Source: Juglans regia (taxonomy: Eukaryota > Streptophyta > Magnoliopsida > Fagales > Juglandaceae). From it: DNA of 64,000 nt. The stretch covers positions 6,022,243-6,086,242 of the forward strand of contig NC_049907.1 of the NCBI RefSeq assembly GCF_001411555.2, given 5' to 3'. The notes under the pieces are model-generated. The model saw nothing but the letters and a program-made list of their open reading frames with translations, had not been told where the DNA came from and did not search any database. Every line of letters begins with the position of its first letter. Position 1 is the stretch's first letter. Position numbers and translations under genes: made by a program. Shown piece by piece: positions 23,387 through 35,625 of this stretch.

Positions 23387-24330
23387 AAGCATCAAGAAGT
23401 ACTGCAGAGGCAAGAAGCACAGGAAGAACGCATGCTACAGCAAGAGGAGAGAATGCATTCCATGCGTGCAGACATTGCTCAACTCACCGAAATGGTGAAG
23501 ACTTTGGTGACCAACCAAACAACACAAGTGGTCCATCGTGACCTCAATGGGTAGCAGGATGGTAATTTCCAGGAGTTTCGGTGTGAAGGCCATCGTGGAC
23601 TGAAGTTGGACTTTCCCTACTATGACGGCACTAATCCAGCAGGTTGGATTTTCAAAACCTCTCATTATTTTGACTATGATCAAACACCACTTGCACAAAA
23701 AATGTTAATGGCATCATATTACATGGAGGGGGAGGCCCTCGTATGGTACCAAGATGCAATGGAAACGGGTCAGTTTAATACATGGGAGACATTCACTAGA
23801 GCCTTGTTACTACGATTTGGCCCTACGGCTTACGATGACCCCATGGAAGCCCTCACACGACTCAAACAAGTGTCCACAGTAGTACAATATAAAGCCCAAT
23901 TTGAGTCCCTCTCTAATAGATTGAAAGGCCTTCCTGAAAGCTATAAACTAAGTTGTTTTCTTAGTGGCTTAAAGGATGAAATCCGCCTCCCCGTGCGGAT
24001 GTTCCACCCGTTGACTCTCAATGTTGCATTTGGCCTCGCTAAGATCCAAGAGGAGTACCAGACCAACTACAAGAAATCAGTGAAAGGTTGGCTGGACAGG
24101 CAGCCACCCTCATATAGCTCGGGTTCTGGGGTTGGGACTCATTTTACCCAATTTTAAGGGCCTAGACAGAAGTTGATTAAGGCAGGCAGGCATATTCCTT
24201 CGTCGCAGATGGATGAAAAGAGAAAGAAAGGACTGTGCTACCATTGTGAAGAGAAATGGAACCCGAATCACATGTGCAAATCCCCTAAAATGTATGTGCT
24301 CCAGGGTTGTGAAGAGGAGCTGGAAGATAA
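23387..24330 (+). pseudogene. Chromovirus gag
   Basis: An N-terminal coiled-coil-like stretch (QEERMLQQEERMHSM, then MVKTLVTNQTTQVV) is followed by a stop at about 23552. The capsid domain comes next: LDFPYYDGTNPAGWI, EGEALVWYQDAM, TWETFTRALLLRFGP and LSGLKDEIRLPVRMF, typical of Retrotrans_gag. A stop at 24155 separates it from the nucleocapsid knuckle CYHCEEKWNPNHMCK near 24236. The intact element would use one frame through all of this. Confidence 0.9.
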
Positions 24331-24889
24331 GGGAGAAGAACTTTATTTCGATTCTCAAGAGGTGCAAGAAAGTGAACCTGTAGCAAAAAAGTTGGAAATC
24401 TCACTGAATGCCATCACAGGCACGCCTAACCCAAACACCATGAGAATCCGTGTAAATGGTGAAATGGTGCTAGTTTTGGTTATAGTTTTGGTGGATTCAG
24501 GGAGCACTCACAATTTTCTGGATCCTTCCATAGCACAAAAGGTGCAGTTACATGTGGACCATACACAACGGCTGAAAGTGCAAGTGGCAAATGGTGAAGT
24601 TGTGACTTGTGCAGGAGCATGTTCAAAGACAACACTCAAATTACAAGGTAACTATTTCCTTGTTCCATTTTATTTGTTGGCTTTGGGTGGGTGTGATGCA
24701 GTGTTGGGGATAAGGTGGTTGGAAAATCTGGGATCTATCAATTGTAATTTTTCCAAGTTGATCATGCAATTTCAATGGCAATGCAGATTGGTAGAGTTAA
24801 AAGGCCTTCAGTTAGGGAAGCCTTCATTTGAGGAAGGCAAGAGGGTGTTGTTAAATAGCATGAATGGGCCTAAAGGGGTCTTTATCTAG
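24331..24889 (+). pseudogene. Chromovirus protease
   Basis: Aspartic protease of the retroviral fold. The catalytic motif reads VLVDSGSTHNFLD near 24490, with Ser where Thr is more usual. The flap region (VQVANGEVVTCAG) and the closing GGCDAVLGIRWLENLG are present. The frame runs open from 24173 to 24889, so this section is the best preserved of the element. Confidence 0.88.
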
Positions 24890-25084
24890 CTATGTGCAGT
24901 GAGTTCCAACCTAAACACCAACCATAGCCCAAACACTACCCTAAACAGCAACCTTAGCCTATTATTACAGCACTTTGGAAAGGTTTTTGAGAAACCAGTG
25001 GGATTGCCACCCAAGAGAGCCCATGATCATAAAATTTCCCTCAAGGAGGGAACCCAACCTATTTCCACAAGACCCTACTGATAC

Positions 25085-26290
25085 CCATACTACCAGAAAA
25101 CTTAAATAGAGCGAATTGTCACTGAATTACTCAGTTCAGGGATGATTAGACCAAGTTCAAGCCCTTTTTCCTCTCTTATTTTACTAGTAAGAAAGGTGGA
25201 TGGCAGCTAGCGCCTTTGTGTAGACTACAGGGCCTTAAATCAGGAGATGGTGAAAGACAAGTTCCCTATTCCCGTTATTGATGAGCTGTTGGATGAGCTC
25301 TTTGGCTTGGTAGTATTTTCTAAAATGGATTTAAGGTCCAGGTACCATCAAATTAGGGTGGTTCCCGAAGATATTCACAAAACTGCTTTTCGTACTCATG
25401 AAAGTCACTATGAATTTTTGGTGATGCCTTTTGGGCTCACCAATGCACCCTCCACTTTTCAAGGCCTGATGAATGTATTTTTTAAGCCTTTTCTAAGAAG
25501 GTTTGTTCTGGTTTTTTTTTTTTTTTCATGATATCCTTGTCTATAGCCGAAACATGGAGGATCATTTGGGCCATTTGAAGCAAGTGTTAGAAGTCTTAAC
25601 TCACAACCAGCTTTATACTAAGTTGTCCAAGTGCAGTTTTGGGGTTTCTGAAGTGGAGTATTTGGGACACATTGTATCTAGTGAGGGTGTTAAGGCTGAC
25701 CCAAACAAGGAAGCCTCCATGGTAGAGTGGCCCATTCCTACCAATATAAAAGCCTTAAGGGGTTTTTTTAGAGTTGACGGGTTACTATCGCAAGTTCATT
25801 AGAAACTATGGACTTATAGCTGCCCCATTGACTGCCCTTTTGAAGAAGAATGCTTTTAGTTGGAATGAAGCAGCCCAAGAGGCTTTCCAGCACCTCAAAG
25901 GGCCTGTTTCTAAGCCTCTTGTTTTAAGTCTCCCAGATTTTACTAAACCATTTATCATAGAATGTGATGCTAGTGGAAGTGGTATAGGGGCAGTGCTCAT
26001 GCAAGAGGGGTAACCCATTTCATATTTCAGTAAGGCCCTGAAAGGCAAGGCTTTGGCCTTACCCACCTATGAAAGGGAATTCTTAGCCCTAGTGACGGCT
26101 GTGCAACGATGAAGGCCTTATTTATTGGGCTAAGCATTCACTGTTAAAACAGACTAGCAGGCTCTTAAGTTCTTGTTAGAGCAGAAGGTGGGGACTACAT
26201 CCCAACAGAAATGGATAACGATGCTAATGGGGTATGATTTCAGAATTGAGTTTAAAAAAGGTCGAGAAAATAAAGTGAAAAATGGCCTTT
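25085..26290 (+). pseudogene. Chromovirus reverse transcriptase and RNase H
   Basis: Visible blocks are [40 protein letters not shown] and [14 protein letters not shown]. At the active site the expected DD pair reads HD (FFHDILVYS), and the codons before it are a run of about 17 T (25511-25527) that shifts the frame. RNase H follows with [20 protein letters not shown], a stop, ISYFSKALKGKALALPTYER, further stops, and KKGRENKVKNGLSRR. Loss of the catalytic Asp plus the frame change means no active enzyme. Confidence 0.9.
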
Positions 26291-26463
26291 CTAGAAGGCA
26301 TGAAAAACTTGAAGAAGAAAGGCTGCTAGCCGTCGTTTCATTTCCAACGGCTGACTGGATCGTAGAACTAAGGCATAGTTATTCTTCAGATGCCGAGTTA
26401 ATTGACTTGTTGAGTAAGTTCAAAAATCACCAGGAGGTTCCAAGGGGGTATACCTTGCAGTAG

Positions 26464-27789
26464 GGGCTGCTTCTGAAGAAGGGGAGGTTTGTGATAGCCC
26501 CTAACTCTGCATTCAAGGAGAAGGTCTTACAGTTCATTCATAGCAGCCCACAAGCAGGCCACTCAGGGTTTCTTAAAACCTACCAAAGAGCTAAAAGAGA
26601 GTTTTTTTGGGTTGGAATGAAAAAAGATATCAAGAGCTTGGTAAGGTGTTGTGATGTGTGTCAAGCTAACAAACATGAGACCCTTTATCCAGCAGGTCTT
26701 TTATAGCCTTTATCCATACCAGAGCAAGCATGGGAAGAAATTTCTATGGACTTTGTAGAGGGTCTCCCATCAGCAAAAGGAGCAAATGTAATCTTGGTAG
26801 TCATTGACAGACTCACAAAATATGGCCACTTCATGAGTTTGTCACACCCTTACACTGCCAGTGATGTAGCTCAGATCTTCCTAAGGGAGGTATTCAAGCT
26901 CCATGGGTTTCCAAAAGCCATTGTTTCAGATCGTGATCCTACATTTCTAAGCTCATTTTGGAAAACTCTATTTTCACTACAGGGAACTTCCTTGAACTAC
27001 AGCTCAGCTTACCATCCCCAAAGTGATGGTCAAACTGAAGCTTTGAACAAGGCCGTGGAAGGGTATCTAAGATGCTACGTGGGGGCTAAACCAAGACAGT
27101 GGGTTCAATGGCTTCCTTTGGCATAGTGGTGGTACAATACTTCCTACCATACCTCTGCCAAGATGTCGCCTTTTGAGGCGTTATATGGGTATCAACCCCC
27201 AAAGTTAATTACATACGTGCCTGGTACAGCTTCTAACGAGGCAGTGGACAAGATACTTCGGTCCAGAGAACAAACCAAACAGATCCTAAAGGAAAATTTA
27301 AAATTTGCTCAATAAAGGATTAAGAAATACTCGGATCAAGGCAGAACGGAGAGGGAATTTGAAGTGGGGCAGTGGGTGTACCTTAGGTTACAACCTTACC
27401 ACCAGAGGACAGTGGCTATACGACACAATCTCAAGTTATCTCCTAGGTTTTATGGGCCCTTCAAGGTGGTGCAGCGAGTGGGGACCGTGGCTTACCGTTT
27501 GGAGCTGTCGTCGGGATGGAGGATCCACCCCGTGTTCCACGTGTCTTGCCTCAAACAAAAGCTGGGTTTGCAAGTAGTGCCCCTTTCGTCGCTTTCGCCA
27601 GTCAATGATGTCGGAGAAGTGCAACCCGAACCAGAAACAGTGCTTGATTGCCGCATCGTGCGCCATGGTCATCGAGCTCGCACGGAGGTGCTCATCAAGT
27701 GGGTCGGGGCATATGCTGAAAACAACACCTGGGAGAGCCTTAGGGCACTTCAAGAATCTTACCCACACCTTGTGGGCAAGGTTCTTTAA
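26464..27789 (+). pseudogene. Chromovirus integrase with C-terminal chromodomain
   Basis: The zinc domain is seen as HSSPQAGHSGFLKTYQR and CCDVCQANK (HHCC). The catalytic core has [20 protein letters not shown] and [18 protein letters not shown], then [20 protein letters not shown] with the Glu. The C-terminal part has KLSPRFYGPFKVVQRVGTVA and IHPVFHVSCLK. It ends in a chromodomain (about 27650-27770), including VLIKWVGAYAENNTWE. Chromodomains of this type can direct integration to chromatin marks, which is known for the family and not shown here. Stops occur at 26461, 26704, 27124 and 27313. Confidence 0.92.
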
Positions 27790-27800
27790 ATGGGCGGGCT

Positions 27801-28248
27801 TGTAATGAAGCCCATGTAGTTGGGCCAGGCTGAAGGAAGTAAAGAAGTGAACTAAAGGGGACCAGGGGCCCATACGAGAAACGGGGCGTTTTGGTAGCAA
27901 TTAGAGACAGAAATTGTAGATGATGGCTTTTATTCTAGAAGATCCTTCTGTTATTTCTATATGTTTAGTTTACCATTTTACCCTTTTATTCTGTTTTGAA
28001 TTCCAGATGTAAGCATTATAGTGGGTGAGTTTGTTACTTGTCTGTAAGGGAATATAGTGGGCAAGGGGGGGTGGTTTACGTACTTTTTTGCAGAATATTG
28101 TCTGGAGCTTTTCTCAGAGCTATGGAGGTTGGGTATACCTCGAATATACCTATTATCAATACTGTTTTCATCTAAGAAACTTCTATTTCATCAATATCCA
28201 TTTACTTCCAGTCTATTTTATCAATATCCCTACAAGTAGTACATTACA
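27801..28248 (+). repeat. 3' LTR of the chromovirus
   Basis: 448 bp, the same length as the 5' copy, preceded by a short G-rich tract (ATGGGCGGGCT) in the usual place of the polypurine tract. It is followed by the CATGA target duplication. Confidence 0.95.
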
Positions 28249-28435
28249 CATGACCATAATATGTGACCCGGGGTCTCCTCTTCAATCTGACAGATAGGGC
28301 AAAGAGGGTCACTAGCCACACGTCTCTTGTGCAAGTTAACTTTGGTAGGCAAGGCATCAGAGCATGCACGCCAAAGAAACATCCTAACAGCAATAGTTGT
28401 CTTCAAAGATCAAATTAGTTTTTGCCACATCATGA
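28249..28435 (-). pseudogene. 5' part of the split minus-strand LINE (zinc domain)
   Basis: Reading leftward from about 28435, the text reads KTTIAVRMFLWRACSDALPT, then KRRVASDPLCPICQ and EEETPGHILWSC, the zf-RVT domain of plant LINEs. It breaks at the gypsy element and resumes at 22902 (CPSARDVW). Nothing upstream of this domain (RT, endonuclease) is present, so the LINE was 5'-truncated before the gypsy insertion. Confidence 0.85.
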
Positions 28436-30030
28436 GATGATGATAAAAAAAAGGATGATGAATAGATTTTTTTTTTCATCTCTAATATCCTCATAGACTC
28501 AAGGTGGATAATTTTGAAATCTTGAGTTTGAAATTTAAATATTGCCTTCATATTCGTAGATTGATTGTCGATGAGATGATGAAAATGGCGTTGGTGATAA
28601 AATGTCGGCTAACTGGAATATAAAATTTAAAGTTGTGATCAACAATGAGTTGATAATGGGCCAAATCCAACAAAGAGCTAAGAATAAGCCGAAAGATTGA
28701 GCCGACAATGAGCTACATATGGTCTTAGTAAAATATGCGACCAATATCAAAACACTAAGATTGGGTCTAAGGTTTCAAACCATGCTCACAATAGACCAAG
28801 AAAATCCAATGAAAATGGCTTACTCCAAATGCATTAAGTTGAAATAAAACATGGTTGAACAACATATGAAAATTTTGTGGGAGATAAAGCTAGTAGAAGA
28901 GCTTTAAAAGAAAGCATTATTGATCTATTCTCAAGCTAGTATGTAGAGCTTTAAAGAAAGAGCTATTGATCTATTCACATGACTTGAATGGTAAGATTTG
29001 ATTAATAAGATTCAAAATTTAAATTTTCTATGATAAATCAAATTATGTTATGTAAGCACTTCATTAAGTGTGCTCTACACACAGGGTTGAGAATAGAATT
29101 TTTCTAAAAGAAAAAGTACATAGGATCAAGTTTGGCATCAGCCAAGAGTTCTAATATCATGATAAAAATTAAAATATAATAGAAATTGAAATGAAGATGC
29201 AAGAAGAATGAGGAATAGAGGTTTTGATGGCTACAGTTTTGCTATTATCAATTGTGATTAAATATAAAATATAAATCCCTATTTATTAGAAAAATTACAT
29301 AGAGATAAGATAAGATAAATATTATCGTCATTATAAAAATCAAATCTCATGATTTGATAATTATGAAAATCAAATAAGAATAATAATCGAATAAAATTAT
29401 TGATTTGATATTATCTCCACGTGCAATCATTTGCTTCCCAACCTAGCGTTTTCAGCTTAAACACCTAGGCTTCTTTCATTACATAACTTCAAACAATACT
29501 ACTAGATCTATAAATTCATGTCTTTTGGTCTCCATTGATTTTAGAGATAACTCTAAGGTAGAAAAAAAATCCTCAACTCATGAAAGTGTTGTAATGACCT
29601 AGTTCAGTATTTGTAGGGATGGAATATTATTTGGCCTAAACAAAGGCAATATTTTGGGAGTCAGTTGAGGTTTATTGGGATATTTTGAATAGATAGCAGT
29701 CCCAAAATTTATTATGAAGACTATGAGATTTTAATATTTATGGAGCAAGTTGGCCCATATGTATTGAGTACTAGCTCAAGAATTTAATTTCAAGTCCAAA
29801 AATATTTATTAGACGGTTTGGACTCGTTTTGAAATTTTAGGTTGGCCCATTAAAGTTTTGAAGTGACTTGGCATATGAAAATATGGGCAGGCCCAAAAAA
29901 ATCGATTGGGCCCACTGTATGTTTCAGATCATTTGCTAAGCCCATAATAGAACCCAAAGAAAAACCCCTAAGACCCACGTAAGGCCCCCCGAATACGTAT
30001 TCTAGAATTTTACTCAAATTTTAAGGTCTA
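28436..30030. other. AT-rich intergenic DNA with retroelement debris
   Basis: No gene is supported. A short direct repeat (AGCTTTAAA...TTGATCTATTC) occurs at about 28897 and 28945. On the minus strand 29135-29480 resembles a copia LTR followed by a primer-binding site (TGATATTAGAACTCTTGG), without any coding part. The rest is AT-rich and unassigned. Confidence 0.4.
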
Positions 30031-30033
30031 AAA

Positions 30034-30213
30034 TTAAGGAAACGTTTGGATTTAAAGATGACTTGAGATGATTTAAGATAAGTTGAGATGAATTGTAAAT
30101 AATAATGAGATGAGTTGTGAATAGTAGTGAGATTTATGAGATAAAGTTGTTGAATAGTAATGAATAGTAGTGAGATGAGTTAAGATGTCCTGCGAATCCA
30201 AACGTCTCCTTAA
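30034..30213. mobile_element. MITE, GATGAGATGA family, copy 1
   Basis: Terminal inverted repeats of 19 bp: TTAAGGAAACGTTTGGATT on the left against the reverse complement of AATCCAAACGTCTCCTTAA on the right, with one mismatch. The 180-bp body is built of GAGATGAGTTG and GTGAATAGTAGTGAG words. There is no coding capacity. Related copies lie at about 35.4, 46.6, 47.8 and 49.1 kb. Confidence 0.8.
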
Positions 30214-31200
30214 ATTTTAAGGAGATGTTTAAATTCTTTAAACTTGTTTTTTACTCAAATTTTTGTAAGCTTTACAATTCTTTAAAACCGGTACTCTAGA
30301 ATCTGATAAACACACAAGAGTCATACTTTTTTAGAAGCTTGCTTTGTAATACATTAACTATCTAGGAATCCAAAAAATTCATAAAAAATAAAGTTAAAAT
30401 ATCAATATTTTATTATATTAGATGATGTGACAAGTTTTTGTTTGTCGTGTCAATAAAAGAGCTTTCAAATAAATTTATCCAATACATAAGTTGGGGATAG
30501 AATTTAATGATATTTTATTTTTATGACAAATTCAATCGAAGAGAAATAAATGTTATGAGACCTGCCATTCCTCTTCCACTTCAACTCTCTAACATATACT
30601 TAAGATATCTTGTCCCATGATTAACATAAAACTCGAAAAATACTCATTTAAAAAATTTTCTTAATAACTTAAAAGTTTTTAAATAAATAAATGATTATTT
30701 TTAACTATTTATAATTCCATACGAAATGGAAGGTAGTTTTATGTATGAAACGAAGGATAATTTTATAAAATTGAAATTCATTCTTAATCAAATGAGATGA
30801 TTAAATTGATTAATTATAAAATAATTATACATATATTATTATTTTTTGAATAAGAGAAATGATATTTTTAATCTTAAAATTATAATTTTTAAATAGTGTA
30901 CAATAAAGTTACTCCTGTTTATAATTTCTCATAAAAGCTTGAACCGGAAATGACCGAAGGGCAAGTGTCCGAATCCAGTTGGAGAATGTCAGGAGGCTCC
31001 AATTGGAGAATGGATAGGAGTGCCCCTGGAGCCATTCCAAAGGCCAGAATTTATCAATTTTAAGTAGAAAAAGAGTGCCGAACAACTCAGTCCAGCGAGG
31101 CTTTCTACAGTTCACACGCAAAGTTGCAAACTATACCAAATATTTTTCCATACCAAATATTCATCTCTCTCTCTCTCTCTCTCGATCTATCTAAATAAGC
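30214..31200. other. AT-rich intergenic DNA upstream of the small membrane-protein gene
   Basis: No gene is supported. A (CT)n run at about 31162-31182 precedes the region where transcription of the next gene probably starts. The minus-strand open frame at 30909-31121 has no family resemblance I recognise. Confidence 0.45.
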
Positions 31201-31359
31201 TAACTATTTGTGGTCATCGCGTGAATGGTGTCTGTTAATGGTTCGGCCCGGTGAAAGATCTTCAAGCCGAGTCTTGCGGAGATGGATTAGGCGCGCACAC
31301 GCATAGCAAACAGAAAGAAAAACCCAAAAAAAAGTTGAAAAAAAACGTAAATCTAACGA

Positions 31360-31696
31360 TACCCTTCAGCTCCCACATTCACCTCGCGAAGATCTCATTT
31401 TCCCTTTTTCCTCAACAGCAGGTCTCTCTCTTCTCCTACTTGTTTATATATATCTGATTTTTGTTTATTTGGGTTCAGATCTAAGGTTCTGACTTTATAT
31501 ATGTGAATACGTAATCCATTTTTGAAGATAAATTTTGGTTCTTGATTATGGGTTTTGATTAATCTTGAAGGTTGTGGTGGGTTTACTGATATAAATTTTC
31601 ATGTGGAAATGAACTGGCTTTGGTTTGTGTGATAAGATGTCTGATTTAAGGGTGCGTATCTTAATGTGGGTCAGATGTACTTGTGTATGTGTGTGT

Positions 31697-31732
<36 letters not shown>

Positions 31733-34700
31733 GGTCAGATTTATTTTCATTTGAGTTTTGACATAACTTTAGGGTTGTGATTTGGACGAAGAAACAAAGA
31801 TTTAGAACCAGGATTACGGAAACTCTTTGGCACCGGGTCAATTATTGCTTTGCTTATTAATGATACATATGAGGTCACAACTAATTACGAAAAAACATAA
31901 TGGTGGTGACTTCTGCCCCTTAAACAGAAAAGGGTACCAGATGACTTACTTGCATTAAGGTCTCTCAAATTACATGCAATTGGCTAGGAATCGAGATTCA
32001 GGAATGAATATAATATGTATTGCATAATGGATATGTAAAATCAAGCGTTTATGTTTCATCTTATCTCAATAGGATGATATTGATGTGTGAAAAATCCTTT
32101 AGACGTAACCTTTTCTCATTGGATAATGGATCGGTCTTTGATTGAATTGCCCGTATATTACCATGTTCCTTAAAGTGAAACCAAAGCATCAATGTCTTCT
32201 TTTCAAGTTGCTAGCTCTTATTTTTTGGCTCACCCGATTCTCTTTACAAATATAATCATGGAGAATGTAATGAGCTTTTCACTTGACACCTAAAAAAGGC
32301 AAATGTGGAGTGGCTTTAGTTGGTAAAGAATCTGATACTATAACATACAGTTCGTCGTCATTCACTAGAGGCCAATGAAATGGTGATAAATTGTTAACAG
32401 TAAAGCTTGTTATGGACAAGGAGGTGAGCCATCTATGTAGAGATGAATGGTCATGCTGTCTGCAGTTGGTTTCCCAATGGATTTGTCAGGGGAGAATTTG
32501 TATGACTGAAAGTTTCTAGCTTAATATCAGATGGTTGATTGCATCTTGTTGGATTGGGTTTTGTACTCTGGACTCTGGTTGATTACGTCTTGTTTGATTG
32601 GCTTTTGTACTCCGGATTTATTTACCACCTGAAAGTGTCACAGGGCAATTATGCTGCTGTGGTATTGCTTTAAATCTAGGTTACATGGTTTACTATCCTC
32701 TCACTGGTTGGAAATATATAGCTAGTTGCTGTATTATATTTAAGGGATCTATATATGGCTTTCACAAGTATGGTGAATTAGAATGCCTTGAAGCAGGTTC
32801 TAAGAAATCTACCTTTCTTATATCCTTTAAAATACTTTTATGACTGTTTCTTTATTTAGGTTGAGTAGTTCTTTGCTATATGTTAATCTTTGTTTCTTCT
32901 GGGGTTGTTTCTTTATTTATGTTGGATTTTTCCTATTAATGATTCAGTTTCATGGCTAAAGTTCAAGGTGTGTAAGACCTATGCAGATGGGTAGTTTTTC
33001 GCCAATGGTTCTTAGGTTCTCGTGAAATTTATTTTTAGCATTTTTCCTGCTTATGCCCTTGAACAAACATTTCGTCATGTGAGTGGAAGTTGGATGATAA
33101 TGAAAAGTTAACTTTAGTAGTCATGGCCATGAATTCTGTATGAGCAACTTTATTGTGAATAAAGATGATCAGGATAATGATCTGTACTTAGTAATGGAAT
33201 GATCTTCTCTCTCTCTCTCTCTCAGAGTATTGGTTCCAGGGCACTGCCATTTACAAAAGAAGTAATAAAGTTACTGCATGTTTGGGTACAAGTATTTTTT
33301 AAAAAGTATTCAACTTCAATGCAAACATCTTTAAATCCTAATAGATTTTTTATACTTCTTGTGTACTTGGGCTATGCCTACTTTTGTATTAATAAAACTT
33401 ATTTTACTTATAAAAGAAAATCTTAAAATATTTTTCTATTTTCTGCGAAAAAAATTTCATCCAATCATTTCTCCAGGTTTCCATGAAAAATTAAAAATGT
33501 AAAAACCAAAACAACTCTAATCAAACCCATAAAAGAAAACCCTAGAAAAATTATATTCAAACAACTTTTCAAATCTACTTATTTGCTTTCACAAACATTA
33601 ATACGAAACATATTTAAAATAACTTTTCGTCCAAAGTTTCCTATCTACTTTCACAAAACCCAATAAAAAAACATCTCCAAGACTTTTCTCAAATATTCTC
33701 AACCATTTTTTATTTTTATCCAAACAAGTTCATTTGGTATTAGCTGTAATGTTGAAATCTTATTGTGGAATCTTTTTGTCACTAATGCGTTACTCGAGAT
33801 TTATATGTCTGCATCTATATTAATGCCATGAAGATGGATGTGAAATAATGCCTTCCTGTGGTGAGATTTTTCATACTTATTAAAAGAATGGTGTGATTTA
33901 TCATTGCATATGCATTGATATGCAAGTGTTAGTTGCACGTGGGGTTTCATGGTTGCCTTTTCGGTTCCTCATAATGCTTGCTGACTAAAAGTTTTAGGCA
34001 CTACATGGCCATGGAGACTTGGGCTCAAATCCTGGCAGCTACATACATCATACTTTTCCACATTACTTATGTATTAAAAATATATAGGCACTTGGTATTG
34101 ATGCGCTGAGAAAGTGACATGCAGCTTAGATACTTAACTTGATCTAGTTCACACCTAGGTGAGTGTGGACCCTTGTATGTGCCTGATCTAGTTCACGTCT
34201 GGGTGAGTGTGGACCATTGTATGGCCATAATATATTAGGATACTAAGTAATGTGGTATTCTTAGTATCCAAACAAGCCTTAATATATTAGGCTAGTTTGC
34301 CAAGAGCTCCATTTCTGCTTTCATATAACGATGTCTCTATAATGACCTTAAAAATACTTGTAGCCTTTATTTTTATTCTGACCTTTATATGTGATTTGAA
34401 AATAACCACCACCTCAAAGCCTCTTCATAAATCATTGATGCTAATAGTAATTCCATTGAGTTTTCTATCTTAAACAAGGGATCACCCTTTTGTCACTGCT
34501 GTTCTCATGCTAATAGTACAGTTTACATATGACATAACTTTTTTATTGGTCGACTGCTTATTCCATTAATTCTAGTGATAGAAGTGTTTTATGATTCTGC
34601 TTATAGTAATTGGTGGGTGTCAGTTATAACGGGTCTGTTGAATTGAGTTTTTTTTCCTCCTTTATAATTGTGTGCGAACAATCATATATACAATGTGGCA

Positions 34701-35085
34701 ATACATCCCTGGATTTGCCACCTTAATCGTTAAGGTTTTCCTTTTACCTATCATCTTCTACTCAAATTTCAGGTTGGCTGAGAAAGGCAGTGCATAAGCC
34801 ATGGTTCTTGACAGCATTCTAGCTTCTCCTCATCGTAGGTCACCATCATTCAGGAAGCAATTCCCGCGGGATGATCCATTGAGCTGGGCAACACTCCTCC
34901 AAAGGCACCGTTTTCTCTTAACAGCTCTAGCTCTCCTGGCATTCCTATGCACTGTTTATCTTTATTTTGCTGTCACGTTGGGGGCTACTGGGTCATGTTC
35001 TGGTTTGACCGGAGCTCAAAAAGCATTGTGTCGTCTGGAGCATGCAAAGGCTTCTGTGGCTAAGGGAAAATTGAAAATCCTTTGA
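31360..35085 (+). CDS. Small single-pass membrane protein (94 aa) with a long 5'-UTR intron
   Basis: The coding sequence is one exon, ATG 34801 to TGA 35085. A basic, Ser/Pro-rich N-terminus (PHRRSPSFRKQF) precedes one hydrophobic helix at about residues 38-58 (FLLTALALLAFLCTVYLYFA). A short tail has two Cys (SCSGLTGAQKALCRLEHAKA) and ends in a Lys-rich stretch. From memory, plants have closely similar short uncharacterised proteins. No function is known to me. Upstream, AACAGCAG/GTCTCTC (donor at 31422) and CTCAAATTTCAG/GTTGG (acceptor at 34772) define a plausible 3.35-kb intron in the 5'-UTR, so transcription probably starts near 31.3 kb. The 5'-UTR model is inference and the coding exon is firm. 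Confidence 0.8.
31696..31729. repeat. (TA)n microsatellite
   Basis: Run of TA dinucleotides inside the long 5'-UTR intron, preceded by a GT-rich stretch. Confidence 0.9.
33275..33735. mobile_element. Possible MITE in the 5'-UTR intron
   Basis: The stretch begins TGTTTGGGTACAAG and ends TTTTTATCCAAACAAG, so the outer words TGTTTGG and CCAAACA are inverted. The body is AT-rich and non-coding. TIRs of this wording are frequent among hAT-like MITEs. No target duplication was confirmed. Confidence 0.4.
34138..34222 (+). repeat. Two-copy direct repeat
   Basis: The phrase TGATCTAGTTCAC with GGTGAGTGTGGACC occurs at about 34139 and 34183, about 44 bases apart, inside the 5'-UTR intron. Confidence 0.7.
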
Positions 35086-35413
35086 CAAGAGGATGAAAAT
35101 GAATAGTTGGAAAGTTTTTACCTTCATTGGTTCTTCTTATTTATAAAGGGATTTAAGTAGATATACTATTAAGTTGTAACAGGTGTTGTACTGATTTTGA
35201 ACTCAATGGTCCGGAGATGGCAGTGAAATCCGATTAATTACATACAAGAAATGTATCAAGATTTTCATTTTGAAACCATGTGTAACGACTTTGGTTTGAA
35301 GGAGCTGATGCTATTTCCTTTGAAGAATTTTTACGATAAAAAATTCCGCTTGTAATTTACAATTTTATGGAGTTTTGCTCGGGAAACAGAGAATGGGAAC
35401 TATCGATTAATAG

Positions 35414-35625
35414 GCAGGACTGGGGATGAGATGAAAATTTTATATTTTATTTTAATGTTTAAAATATTAAGTTTTAGTATTATTATTGTGTTGAGATTTG
35501 AAAAAGTAGAATTGAGATTTGAAAAAATTAAATTATTTATTATATTTTATATGAGAATTTAAAAAATATATAATGATGAGATGAGATGAGAATTTTATAT
35601 TTCATTCTACCCCAAACTTGCCCAA
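35414..35625. mobile_element. MITE, GATGAGATGA family, copy 2
   Basis: Same family as 30034-30213 but of the longer form, with TTTGAAAAA and ATTGTTTATTATATTTT-like words between GATGAGATGA ends. It lies between the small membrane-protein gene and the SET-domain gene. Confidence 0.65.

Larger units (their letters stand above)
22898..28253 (+). mobile_element. Complete Ty3/gypsy chromovirus with TSD CATGA, inactive
   Basis: The element runs from 22903 to 28248 (5,346 bp), flanked by CATGA at 22898-22902 and 28249-28253. Both LTRs are 448 bp and start TGTAATGAAG and end CATTACA. By eye they differ at about 20 sites. The gene order is gag, protease, RT, RNase H, integrase, chromodomain, which places it among the chromoviruses. 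Each coding section has stops or frame changes. It is inserted in a minus-strand LINE, whose zinc-domain frame is restored when the element is removed. Confidence 0.95.

Noticed and set aside
27436..27900. A 154-residue minus-strand frame
   Set aside because: It is the antisense of the chromovirus integrase and chromodomain.
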